12,879 nt of DNA from Caldisericaceae bacterium (GTDB taxonomy: Bacteria; Calditrichota; Calditrichia; Calditrichales; Calditrichaceae). Positions 1 through 7,803 of this stretch are shown in pieces; position 1 is the first letter of the stretch, and the number at the start of each line of letters is the position of its first letter. A model generated the notes under the pieces. It saw only the letters and a program-made list of their open reading frames with translations, searched no databases and was not told the origin of the DNA. The position numbers and the translations under genes are program-made. The DNA is taken from assembly GCA_021160885.1 (NCBI GenBank), contig JAGHBR010000307.1, forward strand, positions 1 through 12,879, given 5' to 3'.

Positions 1-41
1 AAATTTACCTTTGTTAGAAATTATTCTTATTCTTTCTGGAA

Positions 42-71
42 TTGAAAGGCAATTATTTCTATTTTTAAAAT
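42..71 (+). promoter_or_regulatory. Candidate sigma-70 promoter of the decayed esterase gene
   Basis: TTGAAA at 42-47 and TAAAAT at 66-71 are separated by 18 bases, and the reading frame starts 14 bases further on at 86. The surroundings are very A+T-rich, so chance matches are common. No strong Shine-Dalgarno precedes the ATG (only an A/G run, AAAGAAAA). Confidence 0.3.
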
Positions 72-85
72 AAAGAAAATTTGTC

Positions 86-870
86 ATGAAAAAATTAAAC
101 TTTTTCTTAATCATTTTTTTTACACTCCTGCTGCAACAAAGCCATGCTCGACTTACCTTTGCCCAATTTTTAGATTCGCTGCAAGCGCTTCCCGAATCAG
201 AGCGAACTCAGGCTGAAACAAATTACCTCGCGCAACAGGAACATATCCCTATTATCGAAGACACACTGTGTCAAGTCTTGAAACATTTGGCAAAGTTGCG
301 GCTTTTTCGCCCTATGTGGAAGAGGACATTCGCCAGGGATTTCAGGATTCCAGTCGGCTGAATTTAAAAATTTACATGCTGAAAGGCACCTTAGACCACA
401 TTGACTTAATCCATTCAACCATCGCTGCTTTTTGGCCCATTCTGGAACAGAAAGGTTACCCCTTCCGCTACGAAGAATTTCCGGAAGGTCGCAGCTACGG
501 ATTGTAGCGGGCTCACATTGATGGCGCGCTTTGCTACCTCTTTCCGGATTCAACCACGACAATAAAGGAAAGCCAGAATCATACGCCTTAATCCTTTTCT
601 TTATTGCCCTGTTTCCCTAATCCCTTCAATGGCGAAATAACGATCCCCCTAAAACTTGAAAGCCGCCAGCTGGTAAATCTGGCCATTTACGACATAAACG
701 GCCGATGAATCAGCAATTTGTTTAAAGCTCTGCTGACTGCCGGCCGTCATCAGTTTAACTGGAATGCTCTGGACCTGACTCATCGTTCTGTAAGCAGCGG
801 GCTTTATTTTGTAACCATCCGCAATAAAAAAGGTGAACACGTCCGGCAAAAGATTCTATTGATCGGTTAG
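86..870 (+). pseudogene. Decayed secreted esterase with a C-terminal T9SS sorting domain
   Basis: The N-terminus from the ATG at 86 is a signal peptide (MKKLNFFLIIFFTLLLQQ, then SHA) followed by a helix-rich lead-in ending IPIIEDTLC, as in putative esterases of the enterochelin-esterase/esterase-D type. Near 255-285 the coding frame changes: the other frame continues ETFGKVAAFSPY, then LKIYMLKGT and EQKGYPFRYEEFPEG, which reads as the C-terminal part of the same hydrolase family. The roughly 200 residues that should lie between, including the nucleophile serine, are missing, so an internal deletion is inferred. In the second frame TAG at 505-507 stands where the family has a Trp (GL-stop-RAHID). 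TAA at 589-591 interrupts the linker. TGA at 706-708 interrupts a type A sorting domain that starts FPNPFNGE at 613, continues LAIYDINGR and SSGLYFVTI, and ends with TAG at 868-870. The gene is surely non-functional; the exact esterase subfamily is uncertain. Confidence 0.8.
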
Positions 871-875
871 GCGCC

Positions 876-3053
876 TTACAGATTCTTTTCGATGAATTCG
901 GTCATCATCCTGTACAAATGATAATGGGCCCCTTTACCCTGCAGGCTATGATTTAAGCCTGGGTAAATCATCAATTGGAATTGTTTTCCCTGTTCCTGAA
1001 AGCGTTTAATGACTTGCATAGTGTTTTGCATGTGCACATTGTCATCGGAAGCGCCATGGACAATCAGCAAACCGCCTTTGTAACGATCCACATAGCTAAG
1101 CGCTGAAGTTGAATCGTAACCGGCTTTGTTTTGTTGCGGCAGGCCCATGTAGCGTTCACTCCAGATGGTGTCGTACAAACGGAAATCAGCGACCGGCGCC
1201 ACTGCAATGCCGGCCTTAAAATAATCAGCCCCCTTGGTCATGCACATCAATGTTAAATAGCCGCCACCGCTCCAACCCCAGATGCCAATGCGTTCTTTGT
1301 CCACATAGGGCAGCGAAGCCAGATATTTGGCAGCTTCAATATGATCCTGTAGGGCGTATTTACCGATGTCGCCATAGGCTAAATTTTTAAAGGCCTTGCC
1401 ACGACCGCCAGTACCGCGGTTGTCCACCGTAAAAATTAAATAGCCTTTTTGAGTAAGCAAGGTGTACCACAAGATGTCACGGCCCCAGCTGTTGCGCACC
1501 ATTTGCGAGCCTGGCCCGCCATAGCCGTAAATTAATACCGGATATTTCTTGTTTGGATCGAAATCCAGCGGTTTAATCATGCGCGCATTTAATTCCACTC
1601 CATCACTGGTCTTAATGGCGAGGAATTCGGGCAGGGCAATAGAGACGTCTTTAAATTTTTCCAGGGTCGTTTCTTTCAAAATGCGAACTACTTTTCCCGA
1701 ATTCTTTTTCAGCGCCTGTTGCAAGGGGAATTGAGCCGAAGAATAGGTTTCAATGAAGTACTTAAAATTCGGTGAAAACCGCGCCCTGTGCGTTCCCGGT
1801 TGCTTATCCAATTGCTTAAAGCCCTTCCCATTCAATTTTACAGAAAAAATATGATTTTCAATTGAGCTGCCTTTATTGGCCGTAAAATAAACGCGGGAAT
1901 CTTTTTCGGAAACACCGGCCACAGAAGTTACTTCCCAGGCGCCGCGTGTCAGCTGTTTTTTCAGTTTACCGTTCAAATCATAAAGATAAATATGCCTGAA
2001 GCCATCGCGTTCAGAAGTCCAGATAAAGGCTTTTTGTTTTTTCAAGAAATACAAATCATCCCGCACATCAACCCAACAGCTATCGGTGTCGCTTAAAATG
2101 ATTCTGGTGTTACCCGTTTCGGCATCGGCCAGTAAAAGTTCCAGATGATTTTGTAATCGATTAAGGCGCATGATGGACAGGATGTTGGGATCGGCTGTCC
2201 ATTTAATACGCGGAATGTAAATATCTGTCTCCTGACCAATGTCCATCCAGCTTAGTTTGTCTTGTTCCAGATTGTACACACCGATTTTGACTATGGCATT
2301 TTGATCGCCCGCTTTGGGGTAGTGAATGGTTCTTACACTACCGTATTTGCCTTCAAATTCAGTCCAGCTAAAGGTTGGCTCCCTGGATTGATCAACACGC
2401 CAGAAAGCGATTTTTTTGGAATCAGGCGACCAGCGCCAGCCATCGGATTGGCCGAACTCCTCTTCATACACCCAATCGAACTGACCGTTGATGATAACGT
2501 CTGAACCATCATTGGTGATTTGTTTTATTTTGCCGGTTTCAAGATCCTGAACATAAATATTGTTATCTAACACATAACCAACTTTTTTGCCATCCGGTGA
2601 AAGCTTGGCATGGCGCACCCGGGTGGAATCATTGTGAACCGCCAGCAGGGATTTGTCTTTCAGGTTGTAAACCAGAAAACGCGCTTCATCAAAGCGCCGC
2701 CAAACGCGACGGGCATCAACTTTGAATAAAATTTTCTTTCCATCTCTGGAAAGCTTGTAGCTAAACATACGAAGGGGCTGATTGGTTTTAGGGTCTGTAA
2801 TCATTGAAAGATCGAGCCACACAGACTCTTTTCCGCTTTTAACCTCATGCTTCATCAATAATTGGTCGTCTTTTTCACGTTTGCTAAACAGAAACGCCTT
2901 ATCATCCGGCATCCAGGAGACCCCACCAAGATAGTCGATCGAAAACTTACGCGATTTAAAAATATCCTCGAGTGTTAATCCTTTTTGCTGCGCCGAAAGA
3001 CTGGTCGTAATCAGCAATAAAAAAGCAGTCAGTAATGATGCGTAGCGTGCCAT
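876..3053 (-). CDS. Secreted dipeptidyl-peptidase IV-like S9 serine peptidase
   Basis: A 725-residue prolyl oligopeptidase family (S9B) enzyme that would remove N-terminal dipeptides, typically Xaa-Pro, from peptides outside the cytoplasm. Residues 1-21 are a signal peptide ending SLSA before QQ. Residues about 40-470 form the beta-propeller (DPP_IV N-terminal region), with repeated SPDGKK and SPDSKK blade motifs. DWVYEEEF at 193-200 holds the paired Glu residues (198, 199) that bind the substrate amino terminus in DPP-IV. The alpha/beta-hydrolase domain follows, with the nucleophile Ser595 in GWSGGGY, Asp670 in HGASDDNVH and His702 in GLNHSL: a complete triad. The frame is open up to 3080, but I chose the ATG at 3053 because GGAGGT lies just upstream of it and the signal peptide then starts cleanly. 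It ends five bases from the convergent pseudogene and is divergent from the aldolase. Length is normal for bacterial DPP-IV. Related specificities (prolyl tripeptidyl peptidase) cannot be excluded. Confidence 0.93.
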   Translation of the reverse strand: MARYASLLTAFLLLITTSLSAQQKGLTLEDIFKSRKFSIDYLGGVSWMPDDKAFLFSKREKDDQLLMKHEVKSGKESVWLDLSMITDPKTNQPLRMFSYKLSRDGKKILFKVDARRVWRRFDEARFLVYNLKDKSLLAVHNDSTRVRHAKLSPDGKKVGYVLDNNIYVQDLETGKIKQITNDGSDVIINGQFDWVYEEEFGQSDGWRWSPDSKKIAFWRVDQSREPTFSWTEFEGKYGSVRTIHYPKAGDQNAIVKIGVYNLEQDKLSWMDIGQETDIYIPRIKWTADPNILSIMRLNRLQNHLELLLADAETGNTRIILSDTDSCWVDVRDDLYFLKKQKAFIWTSERDGFRHIYLYDLNGKLKKQLTRGAWEVTSVAGVSEKDSRVYFTANKGSSIENHIFSVKLNGKGFKQLDKQPGTHRARFSPNFKYFIETYSSAQFPLQQALKKNSGKVVRILKETTLEKFKDVSIALPEFLAIKTSDGVELNARMIKPLDFDPNKKYPVLIYGYGGPGSQMVRNSWGRDILWYTLLTQKGYLIFTVDNRGTGGRGKAFKNLAYGDIGKYALQDHIEAAKYLASLPYVDKERIGIWGWSGGGYLTLMCMTKGADYFKAGIAVAPVADFRLYDTIWSERYMGLPQQNKAGYDSTSALSYVDRYKGGLLIVHGASDDNVHMQNTMQVIKRFQEQGKQFQLMIYPGLNHSLQGKGAHYHLYRMMTEFIEKNL

Positions 3054-3083
3054 TCTTACCTCCATTTTTGTTTGACCCAATAA

Positions 3084-3111
3084 ATATTAGAAAAAAAGAA
3101 ATGTAAGGCAA
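3084..3111 (-). promoter_or_regulatory. Candidate sigma-70 promoter of the S9 peptidase gene
   Basis: On the minus strand TTGCCT (3106-3111) and TAATAT (3084-3089) are 16 bases apart, placed about 30 bases upstream of the chosen ATG at 3053. The -10 is good, the -35 partial. A+T-rich context lowers confidence. Confidence 0.3.
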
Positions 3112-3161
3112 GCAGATGTATTAAGTGTGGTAAGTACAAAACTCAGAAAAGTAATTTCAAC

Positions 3162-3190
3162 TTGCAATTAAACATAATTCCCATTAAAAT
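3162..3190 (+). promoter_or_regulatory. Candidate sigma-70 promoter of the aldolase gene
   Basis: TTGCAA at 3162-3167 and TAAAAT at 3185-3190 have the ideal 17-base spacing, about 40 bases before the start codon at 3229. This divergent region of 175 bases must hold the promoters for both the aldolase and the S9 peptidase; the two candidates do not overlap. Confidence 0.45.
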
Positions 3191-3228
3191 ATTAAAATTA
3201 AAGTCCAACTTAATTGCAGGAGGTAACT

Positions 3229-4293
3229 ATGGATTTAACCATCGAAAAAATCAAAGAATTATTGGGCGATGAAGCAGATTATCTTTTAAATCATGAGTGT
3301 AAAACTATTCCCAAAGAGAAACTCCATTTGCCTGGCCCTGATTTTGTTGATCGCATTTTTATACCCAGTGATCGGAACAGCAATGTTTTACGCAACCTGA
3401 CCTGGATGTTCAATACCGGGCGGCTGGCTGGTACCGGCTACCTTTCCATTTTACCGGTGGACCAGGGGATTGAACACTCTGCAGGCGCTTCTTTTGCGCC
3501 CAATCCCGATTACTTTGATCCTGAAAATATCGTAAAGTTGGCCATTGAAGGCGGTTGTAATGCCGTTGCCTCTACCCTGGGCGTATTAGGCGCTGTTTCC
3601 AGAAAATACGCTCACAAAATCCCTTTTATTGTAAAAATCAATCACAATGAATTGCTCACCTACCCCAACAAATACGATCAGATTTTGTTCGCGAATGTGG
3701 AACAGGCCTGGAACATGGGCGCCGCAGCTGTCGGAGCGACAGTCTATTTTGGTTCCGCTGAATCCAACCGTCAGATTCAGGAAATCAGTGATGCCTTTAA
3801 GTACGCTCATGAATTAGGTATGGTCACCATTTTGTGGGCCTACCTGCGCAACTCAGCGTTTAAACATGAAGGTAAAGATTACCACCTGGCAGCTGACACA
3901 ACCGGTCAGGCAAACCATTTAGGCGTGACTATTGAAGCCGATATCATCAAACAAAAGCAGCCGGAATTGAATGGCGGTTTTACGGCTCTCAAGTTTGGCA
4001 AAACGCATCCGGATATGTACAGTAAATTAGCCACTGATCATCCAATTGATTTAACACGCTATCAAGTCATTAACTGTTACATGGGACGTATTGGCCTGAT
4101 TAATTCCGGTGGCGCTTCGGTTGGTGCCGGTGATCTGGCCCAGGCGGTTCGCACTGCAGTCATCAATAAACGTGCCGGTGGCATGGGCCTGATTAGCGGT
4201 CGCAAAGCTTTCCAACGCCCCATGAAAGAAGGCATCGAACTACTGAACGCCATTCAGGATGTGTTTCTTAATAAAGATGTAACTGTAGCTTAA
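3229..4293 (+). CDS. fbaB: Class I fructose-bisphosphate aldolase (FbaB/DhnA family)
   Basis: A 354-residue cytoplasmic aldolase that would interconvert fructose 1,6-bisphosphate with glyceraldehyde 3-phosphate and dihydroxyacetone phosphate through a Schiff base, in glycolysis or gluconeogenesis. It matches E. coli FbaB (350 residues, recalled) almost end to end: LPGPDFVDR near 34, TGRLAGTGYLSILPVDQG at 63-80, EHSAGASFAPNP near 82, VKINHNE near 135, ILWAYLRNSAFK near 201, and NCYMGRIGLINSGG at 282-295. The likely Schiff-base lysine is Lys241 in DIIKQKQ, by alignment with the E. coli VKQKM segment. The phosphate-binding end is INSGGAS together with GLISGRKAF (320-328). The frame opens at a TTG at 3214, but the ATG at 3229 has AGGAGGT four bases upstream and is the better start. 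It is monocistronic, with its own promoter and terminator candidates and no other glycolytic gene nearby. No odd features. Confidence 0.96.
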   Translation: MDLTIEKIKELLGDEADYLLNHECKTIPKEKLHLPGPDFVDRIFIPSDRNSNVLRNLTWMFNTGRLAGTGYLSILPVDQGIEHSAGASFAPNPDYFDPENIVKLAIEGGCNAVASTLGVLGAVSRKYAHKIPFIVKINHNELLTYPNKYDQILFANVEQAWNMGAAAVGATVYFGSAESNRQIQEISDAFKYAHELGMVTILWAYLRNSAFKHEGKDYHLAADTTGQANHLGVTIEADIIKQKQPELNGGFTALKFGKTHPDMYSKLATDHPIDLTRYQVINCYMGRIGLINSGGASVGAGDLAQAVRTAVINKRAGGMGLISGRKAFQRPMKEGIELLNAIQDVFLNKDVTVA

Positions 4294-4349
4294 AACGGTT
4301 AAGCGGTTTATTCTTTTATTTTTCGGAAATTTCTAACTTTGTTCAGGAT

Positions 4350-4378
4350 TGGCCTGTCTGCAAATGGCAGGCCATTTT
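4350..4378 (+). terminator. Intrinsic terminator after the aldolase
   Basis: A 9-bp stem TGGCCTGTC / GGCAGGCCA (one G-U pair) closes a 7-base loop TGCAAAT and is followed by TTTTAGCTTTT. It starts 57 bases after the aldolase stop. The stem is G+C-rich in an A+T-rich gap; the U tract is interrupted, so efficiency is uncertain. Confidence 0.6.
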
Positions 4379-4428
4379 AGCTTTTACTAAGGCACATCAC
4401 ACTGTTTGGTAAAAATAAGTTAAGCGTG

Positions 4429-4483
4429 AAAAAACCAGAATCGTATAGTCAAAATTTTAAATGACTTCGGTATGATTCGGTGG
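4429..4483 (-). terminator. Imperfect hairpin plus T-tract after the response regulator
   Basis: GAATCGTA (4438-4445) pairs with TATGATTC (4471-4478) with one wobble, and AGTC (4447-4450) pairs with GACT (4463-4466) above a four-base bulge. An outer CCA/TGG extends the base. Read on the minus strand, the hairpin is followed at once by TTTTTT (complement of A4429-4434). It lies 40 bases past the response regulator stop, the right place to end the two-component operon. Confidence 0.45.
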
Positions 4484-4522
4484 CTATTAAATATTCTTAC
4501 ACTTTCTTCTGTTTGCGATTTT

Positions 4523-5857
4523 TTACATCACACCATATTTGTGCGGTTTATGGTAAAGGCTTTTTTTGCTGATGCCCAGCAGGCGGGCCGTTTCGGTTTT
4601 GTTGCCGCCGGTTTTTTGCAAGATATTTAAAATATGCTGCCGTTCAAGGTCTGCTAATTTAAGTGGTGTTGTTTTATTCATTTCGAAAGATGTTTGTTTA
4701 ATGTCGGCCGGCAAATCTTCTGCTTTTATTTCCTGCCCATCACTTAAAATAACCGCGCGTTCCAGCACATTTTCCAGTTCGCGTACATTGCCCGGCCAGT
4801 GGTAGCTCTGCAGAATTTTCATAGCCTGTGGATGGCACTTTTTAACACATTTTTTTAAGGCAAAACATGATTTGCTTAAAAAGTGGTCAACCAAAATCGG
4901 AATATCTTCGGGCCGTTCCCGCAATGGTAAAAGATGAATATTGAAGACATTTAAACGATAATAGAGGTCTTCCCGGAACTGGTCCTGCTGCATCAGCTGT
5001 TTTAAATCGCGGTTGGTTGCCGCAATGATGCGCACATCGCTTTTGTAGGTATGTGTACTGCCCAGAGGACGGTATTCTCCGCTTTCCAGAAAGCGCAACA
5101 GCTTTGTCTGAAATTCCGGACTTACATCGCCAATTTCATCTAAAAACAGCGTGCCGGAATTAACCACCTCAATTAAACCGCTTTTGTTTTTAACAGCACC
5201 GGTAAAGGCGCCTTTAATGTAACCAAAAAGTTCGCTTTCCAGCAGCGTGTCCTGCATGGCGCTGCAATTGATTACGATGAAAGGTTTGTCACTTCGTACA
5301 CTTTTTCGGTAAATGGCCCGCGCAATTAGTTCTTTTCCGGTTCCCGTTTCACCGGTAATCAAGACCGTTGAATTGGTAGGCGCCACACGCTCCACCAGTT
5401 GCATAACCTGACGTGTGTGTTCGCTTTGTCCGATAAACTCCTCGAAGCGGCTTCTAAAAGATTTTTCATGCTCGGCTGCTTCCCGTTCGCGTTTTAAACG
5501 AGCCAGATCCTGTGCTCGTTTAACTAAGATGGAAAGTTCTTCAAAATCGAACGGCTTCACCAAATAATCATAAGCGCCCAACTTCATGGAAGCAATGGCA
5601 TTTTCGACCGTGGCGTTGCCGGTCATCATAATAACCTGGGCAAAGGGCGAAATTAAATGGAGCTGCTTCAAAACCTCAAGTCCGTCAATATCAGGCAAAA
5701 TGATGTCCAGCAATATCACGTCAAACAAGGTTTGCTTGGCCTTTTCAATTGCCTCAAAACCCGATTTAGCTTCTGCTACGCTGTAACCCTGACGTTCAAA
5801 AACATGTTTTAAATGGAGACGAAAAGAACTTTCATCATCAACGATTAAAAGGTTCAT
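4523..5857 (-). CDS. Sigma-54-dependent response regulator, NtrC/AtoC type
   Basis: A 444-residue cytoplasmic transcription activator. The receiver domain (1-120) has the acidic pocket Asp7-Asp8, phosphoacceptor Asp51 in LLDIILPD, Thr79 in MTG and Lys101 in KPF. The AAA+ domain (about 140-370) has Walker A GETGTGKE (169-176), the sigma-54-contacting GAFTGA loop (216-221), Walker B GTLFLDE (235-241) and the arginine-finger region FREDLYYRLNVF. A Fis-type helix-turn-helix (about 405-437, GGNKTETARLLGIS) binds DNA. All motifs needed to open a sigma-54 promoter complex are intact. The extreme C-terminus SLYHKPHKYGVM replaces the usual Tyr-Arg-Lys-Leu with Tyr-His-Lys-Pro, a small oddity after the recognition helix. 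The start ATG at 5857 is 10 bases from the kinase stop with AGAGG upstream, so the pair is co-transcribed. Target promoters are not visible here. Confidence 0.95.
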   Translation of the reverse strand: MNLLIVDDESSFRLHLKHVFERQGYSVAEAKSGFEAIEKAKQTLFDVILLDIILPDIDGLEVLKQLHLISPFAQVIMMTGNATVENAIASMKLGAYDYLVKPFDFEELSILVKRAQDLARLKREREAAEHEKSFRSRFEEFIGQSEHTRQVMQLVERVAPTNSTVLITGETGTGKELIARAIYRKSVRSDKPFIVINCSAMQDTLLESELFGYIKGAFTGAVKNKSGLIEVVNSGTLFLDEIGDVSPEFQTKLLRFLESGEYRPLGSTHTYKSDVRIIAATNRDLKQLMQQDQFREDLYYRLNVFNIHLLPLRERPEDIPILVDHFLSKSCFALKKCVKKCHPQAMKILQSYHWPGNVRELENVLERAVILSDGQEIKAEDLPADIKQTSFEMNKTTPLKLADLERQHILNILQKTGGNKTETARLLGISKKSLYHKPHKYGVM

Positions 5858-5867
5858 ATTAAATCCT

Positions 5868-7508
5868 CTACCTTTCTTCTTCAGCTAACGGTAAAAGAAC
5901 CGTAAAAGTCGTTCCCGAATGTAGCTTACTTTCCACTTGAATTTCGCCTCCGTGGGCTATCACAATTCTTTTACTGATGGCCAAGCCAAGTCCTGTGCCG
6001 GCGCCTGGTGGTTTGGTGGTAAAAAAAGGATCAAAAATTTTGTTAATAGATTGCACCGGAATACCGTAGCCTTCATCGGTTACTTTAACGAAAATGTACC
6101 GCTCATTTTGTTGTCCACTTCGAATAAAGATGCGTTTTCGGGGCGGGGTAAATTCAAGCGCATTCAAAATCAGATTAATAAAGACCTGAGCCAGTTCATC
6201 CACCTCGCCAATAATTTCCGGTATTCGTGGCTGTAGGTCTAATTCCAACAATTTGTGTTCTTTTTCAGCCTTGTACCTCAGTAAGGTTAGAACGTTCATC
6301 AGCACCTGGTTAATATTGAGAGAAACCTTCCGATGACTTGATTTACGGGAAATATCAAGCAAGCCAGTAGTAATATTTTTACAACGCAGAATTTCATGTT
6401 TCATGCTCTCCAATGAGGTCTTAATTTCTTCCAGATCTGGTTTTGAATTATTCTCCGAATTAATGACCTCTTTGATTTGCTGAATACAAACGGCAATCGA
6501 ACTTAAAGGATTGTTGATTTCATGGGCAATGCTGCTGGCCAGTTCGCCAATGGCTGCTAATTTACTTTTATGAATCATTTGCAGATTCAATTCTTTTTCA
6601 CGCGTAATATCCTGAATCAATTCCAGCACCTGTTCAATTTGCCCCTGTTCATTAAAAAGCGGCGCGGCAGTCACTTTGAAAAACTGCAACTGGTGATCTT
6701 CCCCCTTTAATTCAATCTCTTTACTCTCAATTTTGCCGCTTTTCAAGCAGCGTTCTGTGGGACAATCCTGACAGATTTCTTCATTCTGCCAGATGGCCCG
6801 GCCACAAAATCTGTTAACCAGTTGTTCTAATGAACCAAACCATTCTTGCGCAAGGCGATTGGCCCACAAGATACGCTGCTCACGATTTAACAAAATCAGG
6901 CCGGCATCAATGCCCATTAATATTTTTGACAGTTTATCACGTTCCTGTTCCAGTTCGGCCCGATGCTTTTGCAGGTCGTTGTACAATTGTTCAATCCGTT
7001 GCCGATCGCGCGCTTCCTTTTTTGAAAGTAATCCCAACGAAACAGCCCCCAGGTAAAAAAAGGCAATGCGCAATCCAAGGCTAAGGATGTTTTGCATCGA
7101 AATCTGCGGATGCACACTAAATAGATAAAGTATTGCAGAAGCAGTAGCAACCATCAGACCAAACCGCAAACCAAAGTAGAAGGAATGCAAGGCGACCAAT
7201 AGAAAAAAACCCAGCACAAAATCGCTTTGATAGCCGCCGGTGTAACGGGCTAAGTTAAACAAGAACAATAAATCCAGTACCAGCACTACCAGATAGGCCT
7301 GACGAATTTGTTCTAGATGAAAATAGAGGTAAATGTAAAGACCAATGCTGTACAAAGAAAAAAACAAAAAATTGTAGAACAGAAATTGGCGATGTTGTTG
7401 AGAAAGCGGTGCAATTAAAATCCAGGCCAGGCCACCAACCAGGGTTAAAATTCGTAAAACAGCAAACAGCTGGTCAATCGAATTTAATTGGGCAAAAAAC
7501 TTTTTCAT
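5868..7508 (-). CDS. Membrane sensor histidine kinase with a cysteine-bearing PAS region
   Basis: A 546-residue kinase, partner of the response regulator just downstream. Residues about 15-160 contain roughly six hydrophobic segments with short loops and no large extracytoplasmic domain. A coiled coil (about 163-195, KKEARDRQRIEQ and on) leads into a PAS domain (about 195-300) holding Cys235, Cys246, Cys249 and Cys254. HisKA follows with phosphoacceptor His329 in AHEINNPL. The HATPase domain has the N-box around FINLILNA (443-450), G1 DEGYGIP (478-484), F-box FDPFFTTKP (492-500) and G2 GAGTGLGLA (502-510). The catalytic core is of the NtrB-like class that pairs with sigma-54 activators. The frame is open to an ATG at 7532, but the ATG at 7508 has GGAGGG seven bases upstream and is preferred. 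What it senses is unknown; membrane-embedded, quinone/redox or Fe-S/metal cues at the cysteines are all possible. Confidence 0.94.
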   Translation of the reverse strand: MKKFFAQLNSIDQLFAVLRILTLVGGLAWILIAPLSQQHRQFLFYNFLFFSLYSIGLYIYLYFHLEQIRQAYLVVLVLDLLFLFNLARYTGGYQSDFVLGFFLLVALHSFYFGLRFGLMVATASAILYLFSVHPQISMQNILSLGLRIAFFYLGAVSLGLLSKKEARDRQRIEQLYNDLQKHRAELEQERDKLSKILMGIDAGLILLNREQRILWANRLAQEWFGSLEQLVNRFCGRAIWQNEEICQDCPTERCLKSGKIESKEIELKGEDHQLQFFKVTAAPLFNEQGQIEQVLELIQDITREKELNLQMIHKSKLAAIGELASSIAHEINNPLSSIAVCIQQIKEVINSENNSKPDLEEIKTSLESMKHEILRCKNITTGLLDISRKSSHRKVSLNINQVLMNVLTLLRYKAEKEHKLLELDLQPRIPEIIGEVDELAQVFINLILNALEFTPPRKRIFIRSGQQNERYIFVKVTDEGYGIPVQSINKIFDPFFTTKPPGAGTGLGLAISKRIVIAHGGEIQVESKLHSGTTFTVLLPLAEEER

Positions 7509-7530
7509 TGTACTGCCCTCCAAAGGCAGC

Positions 7531-7542
7531 ATTCAAGTGAAT
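7531..7542. repeat. Short palindrome ATTCA-AG-TGAAT in the kinase leader
   Basis: Two perfect 5-base arms around a 2-base centre, about 23 bases upstream of the kinase start codon. It uses the same TGAAT word as the repeat cluster 100 bases away, so it may be an operator half-site pair; it could equally be chance in A+T-rich DNA. Confidence 0.25.
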
Positions 7543-7583
7543 GTTTTCTTAAGACAATTTAGTTAATCTTTTTCCTAATTACC

Positions 7584-7606
7584 AAAAAAAATGGCAGTTA
7601 TTGCCA
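7584..7606 (-). terminator. Candidate terminator of the hydrogenase operon
   Basis: On the minus strand TGGCA-ATAAC-TGCCA forms a 5-bp hairpin directly followed by eight T residues. It lies about 245 bases past the maturation protease stop and just upstream of the kinase gene, where it would separate the two operons. The stem is short, which limits confidence. Confidence 0.4.
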
Positions 7607-7646
7607 GTTGGGGACAATATTAGACAATAAGGAGGATGTTAAATGG

Positions 7647-7690
7647 TGAATTTTGAATTTTGAATGTTGAATGATTGAATATTTTGAATT
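7647..7690. repeat. TGAAT-word repeat cluster, period 7-9
   Basis: Six copies of TGAAT begin at 7647, 7654, 7661, 7668, 7676 and 7685. The first three are exact 7-base steps (TGAATTT, TGAATTT, TGAATGT); later steps are 8 and 9 bases. It is non-coding on both strands as far as I can see. It could be an array of regulator sites, a slipped A+T-rich repeat, or a copy of a dispersed genomic repeat. Confidence 0.6.
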
Positions 7691-7786
7691 GATACGGGAG
7701 AAAGGCTCTAAAATTTAAGGAAAAGCAATTTTTAACAATACAAGAGCATCTATCGTTTCTTTATTGATGTTTTGGTAGAGTAAGTA

Positions 7787-7803
7787 TTGAATCTTCAATT
7801 CAA
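7787..7803. repeat. Inverted repeat TTGAAT-CTTCA-ATTCAA
   Basis: Perfect 6-base arms with a 5-base spacer, 48 bases past the protease stop in the transcript of the hydrogenase operon. The arm TTGAAT is the word repeated at 7647-7690. There is no T-run, so it is more likely a binding site or a weak RNA hairpin than a terminator. Confidence 0.4.

Noticed and set aside
197..562. 121-codon open frame on the minus strand
   Set aside because: It is antisense to the esterase pseudogene, where signal peptide and hydrolase motifs are on the plus strand; the minus-strand translation shows no recognisable domain.
3054..3080. Upstream start (3080) for the S9 peptidase
   Set aside because: The extra nine residues would precede the signal peptide and include the GGAGGT ribosome binding site of the ATG at 3053.
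7592..7606. TGGCA...TTGCC resembling a sigma-54 -24/-12 promoter
   Set aside because: The GG-to-GC spacing is 8 instead of 10 bases; the sequence is better explained as the hairpin of a minus-strand terminator with its T8 run.
7631..7665. GGAGG followed by ATG frames, possible small peptide or leader
   Set aside because: Both ATG frames stop after six codons inside the TGAAT repeats; nothing shows they are translated or regulatory.
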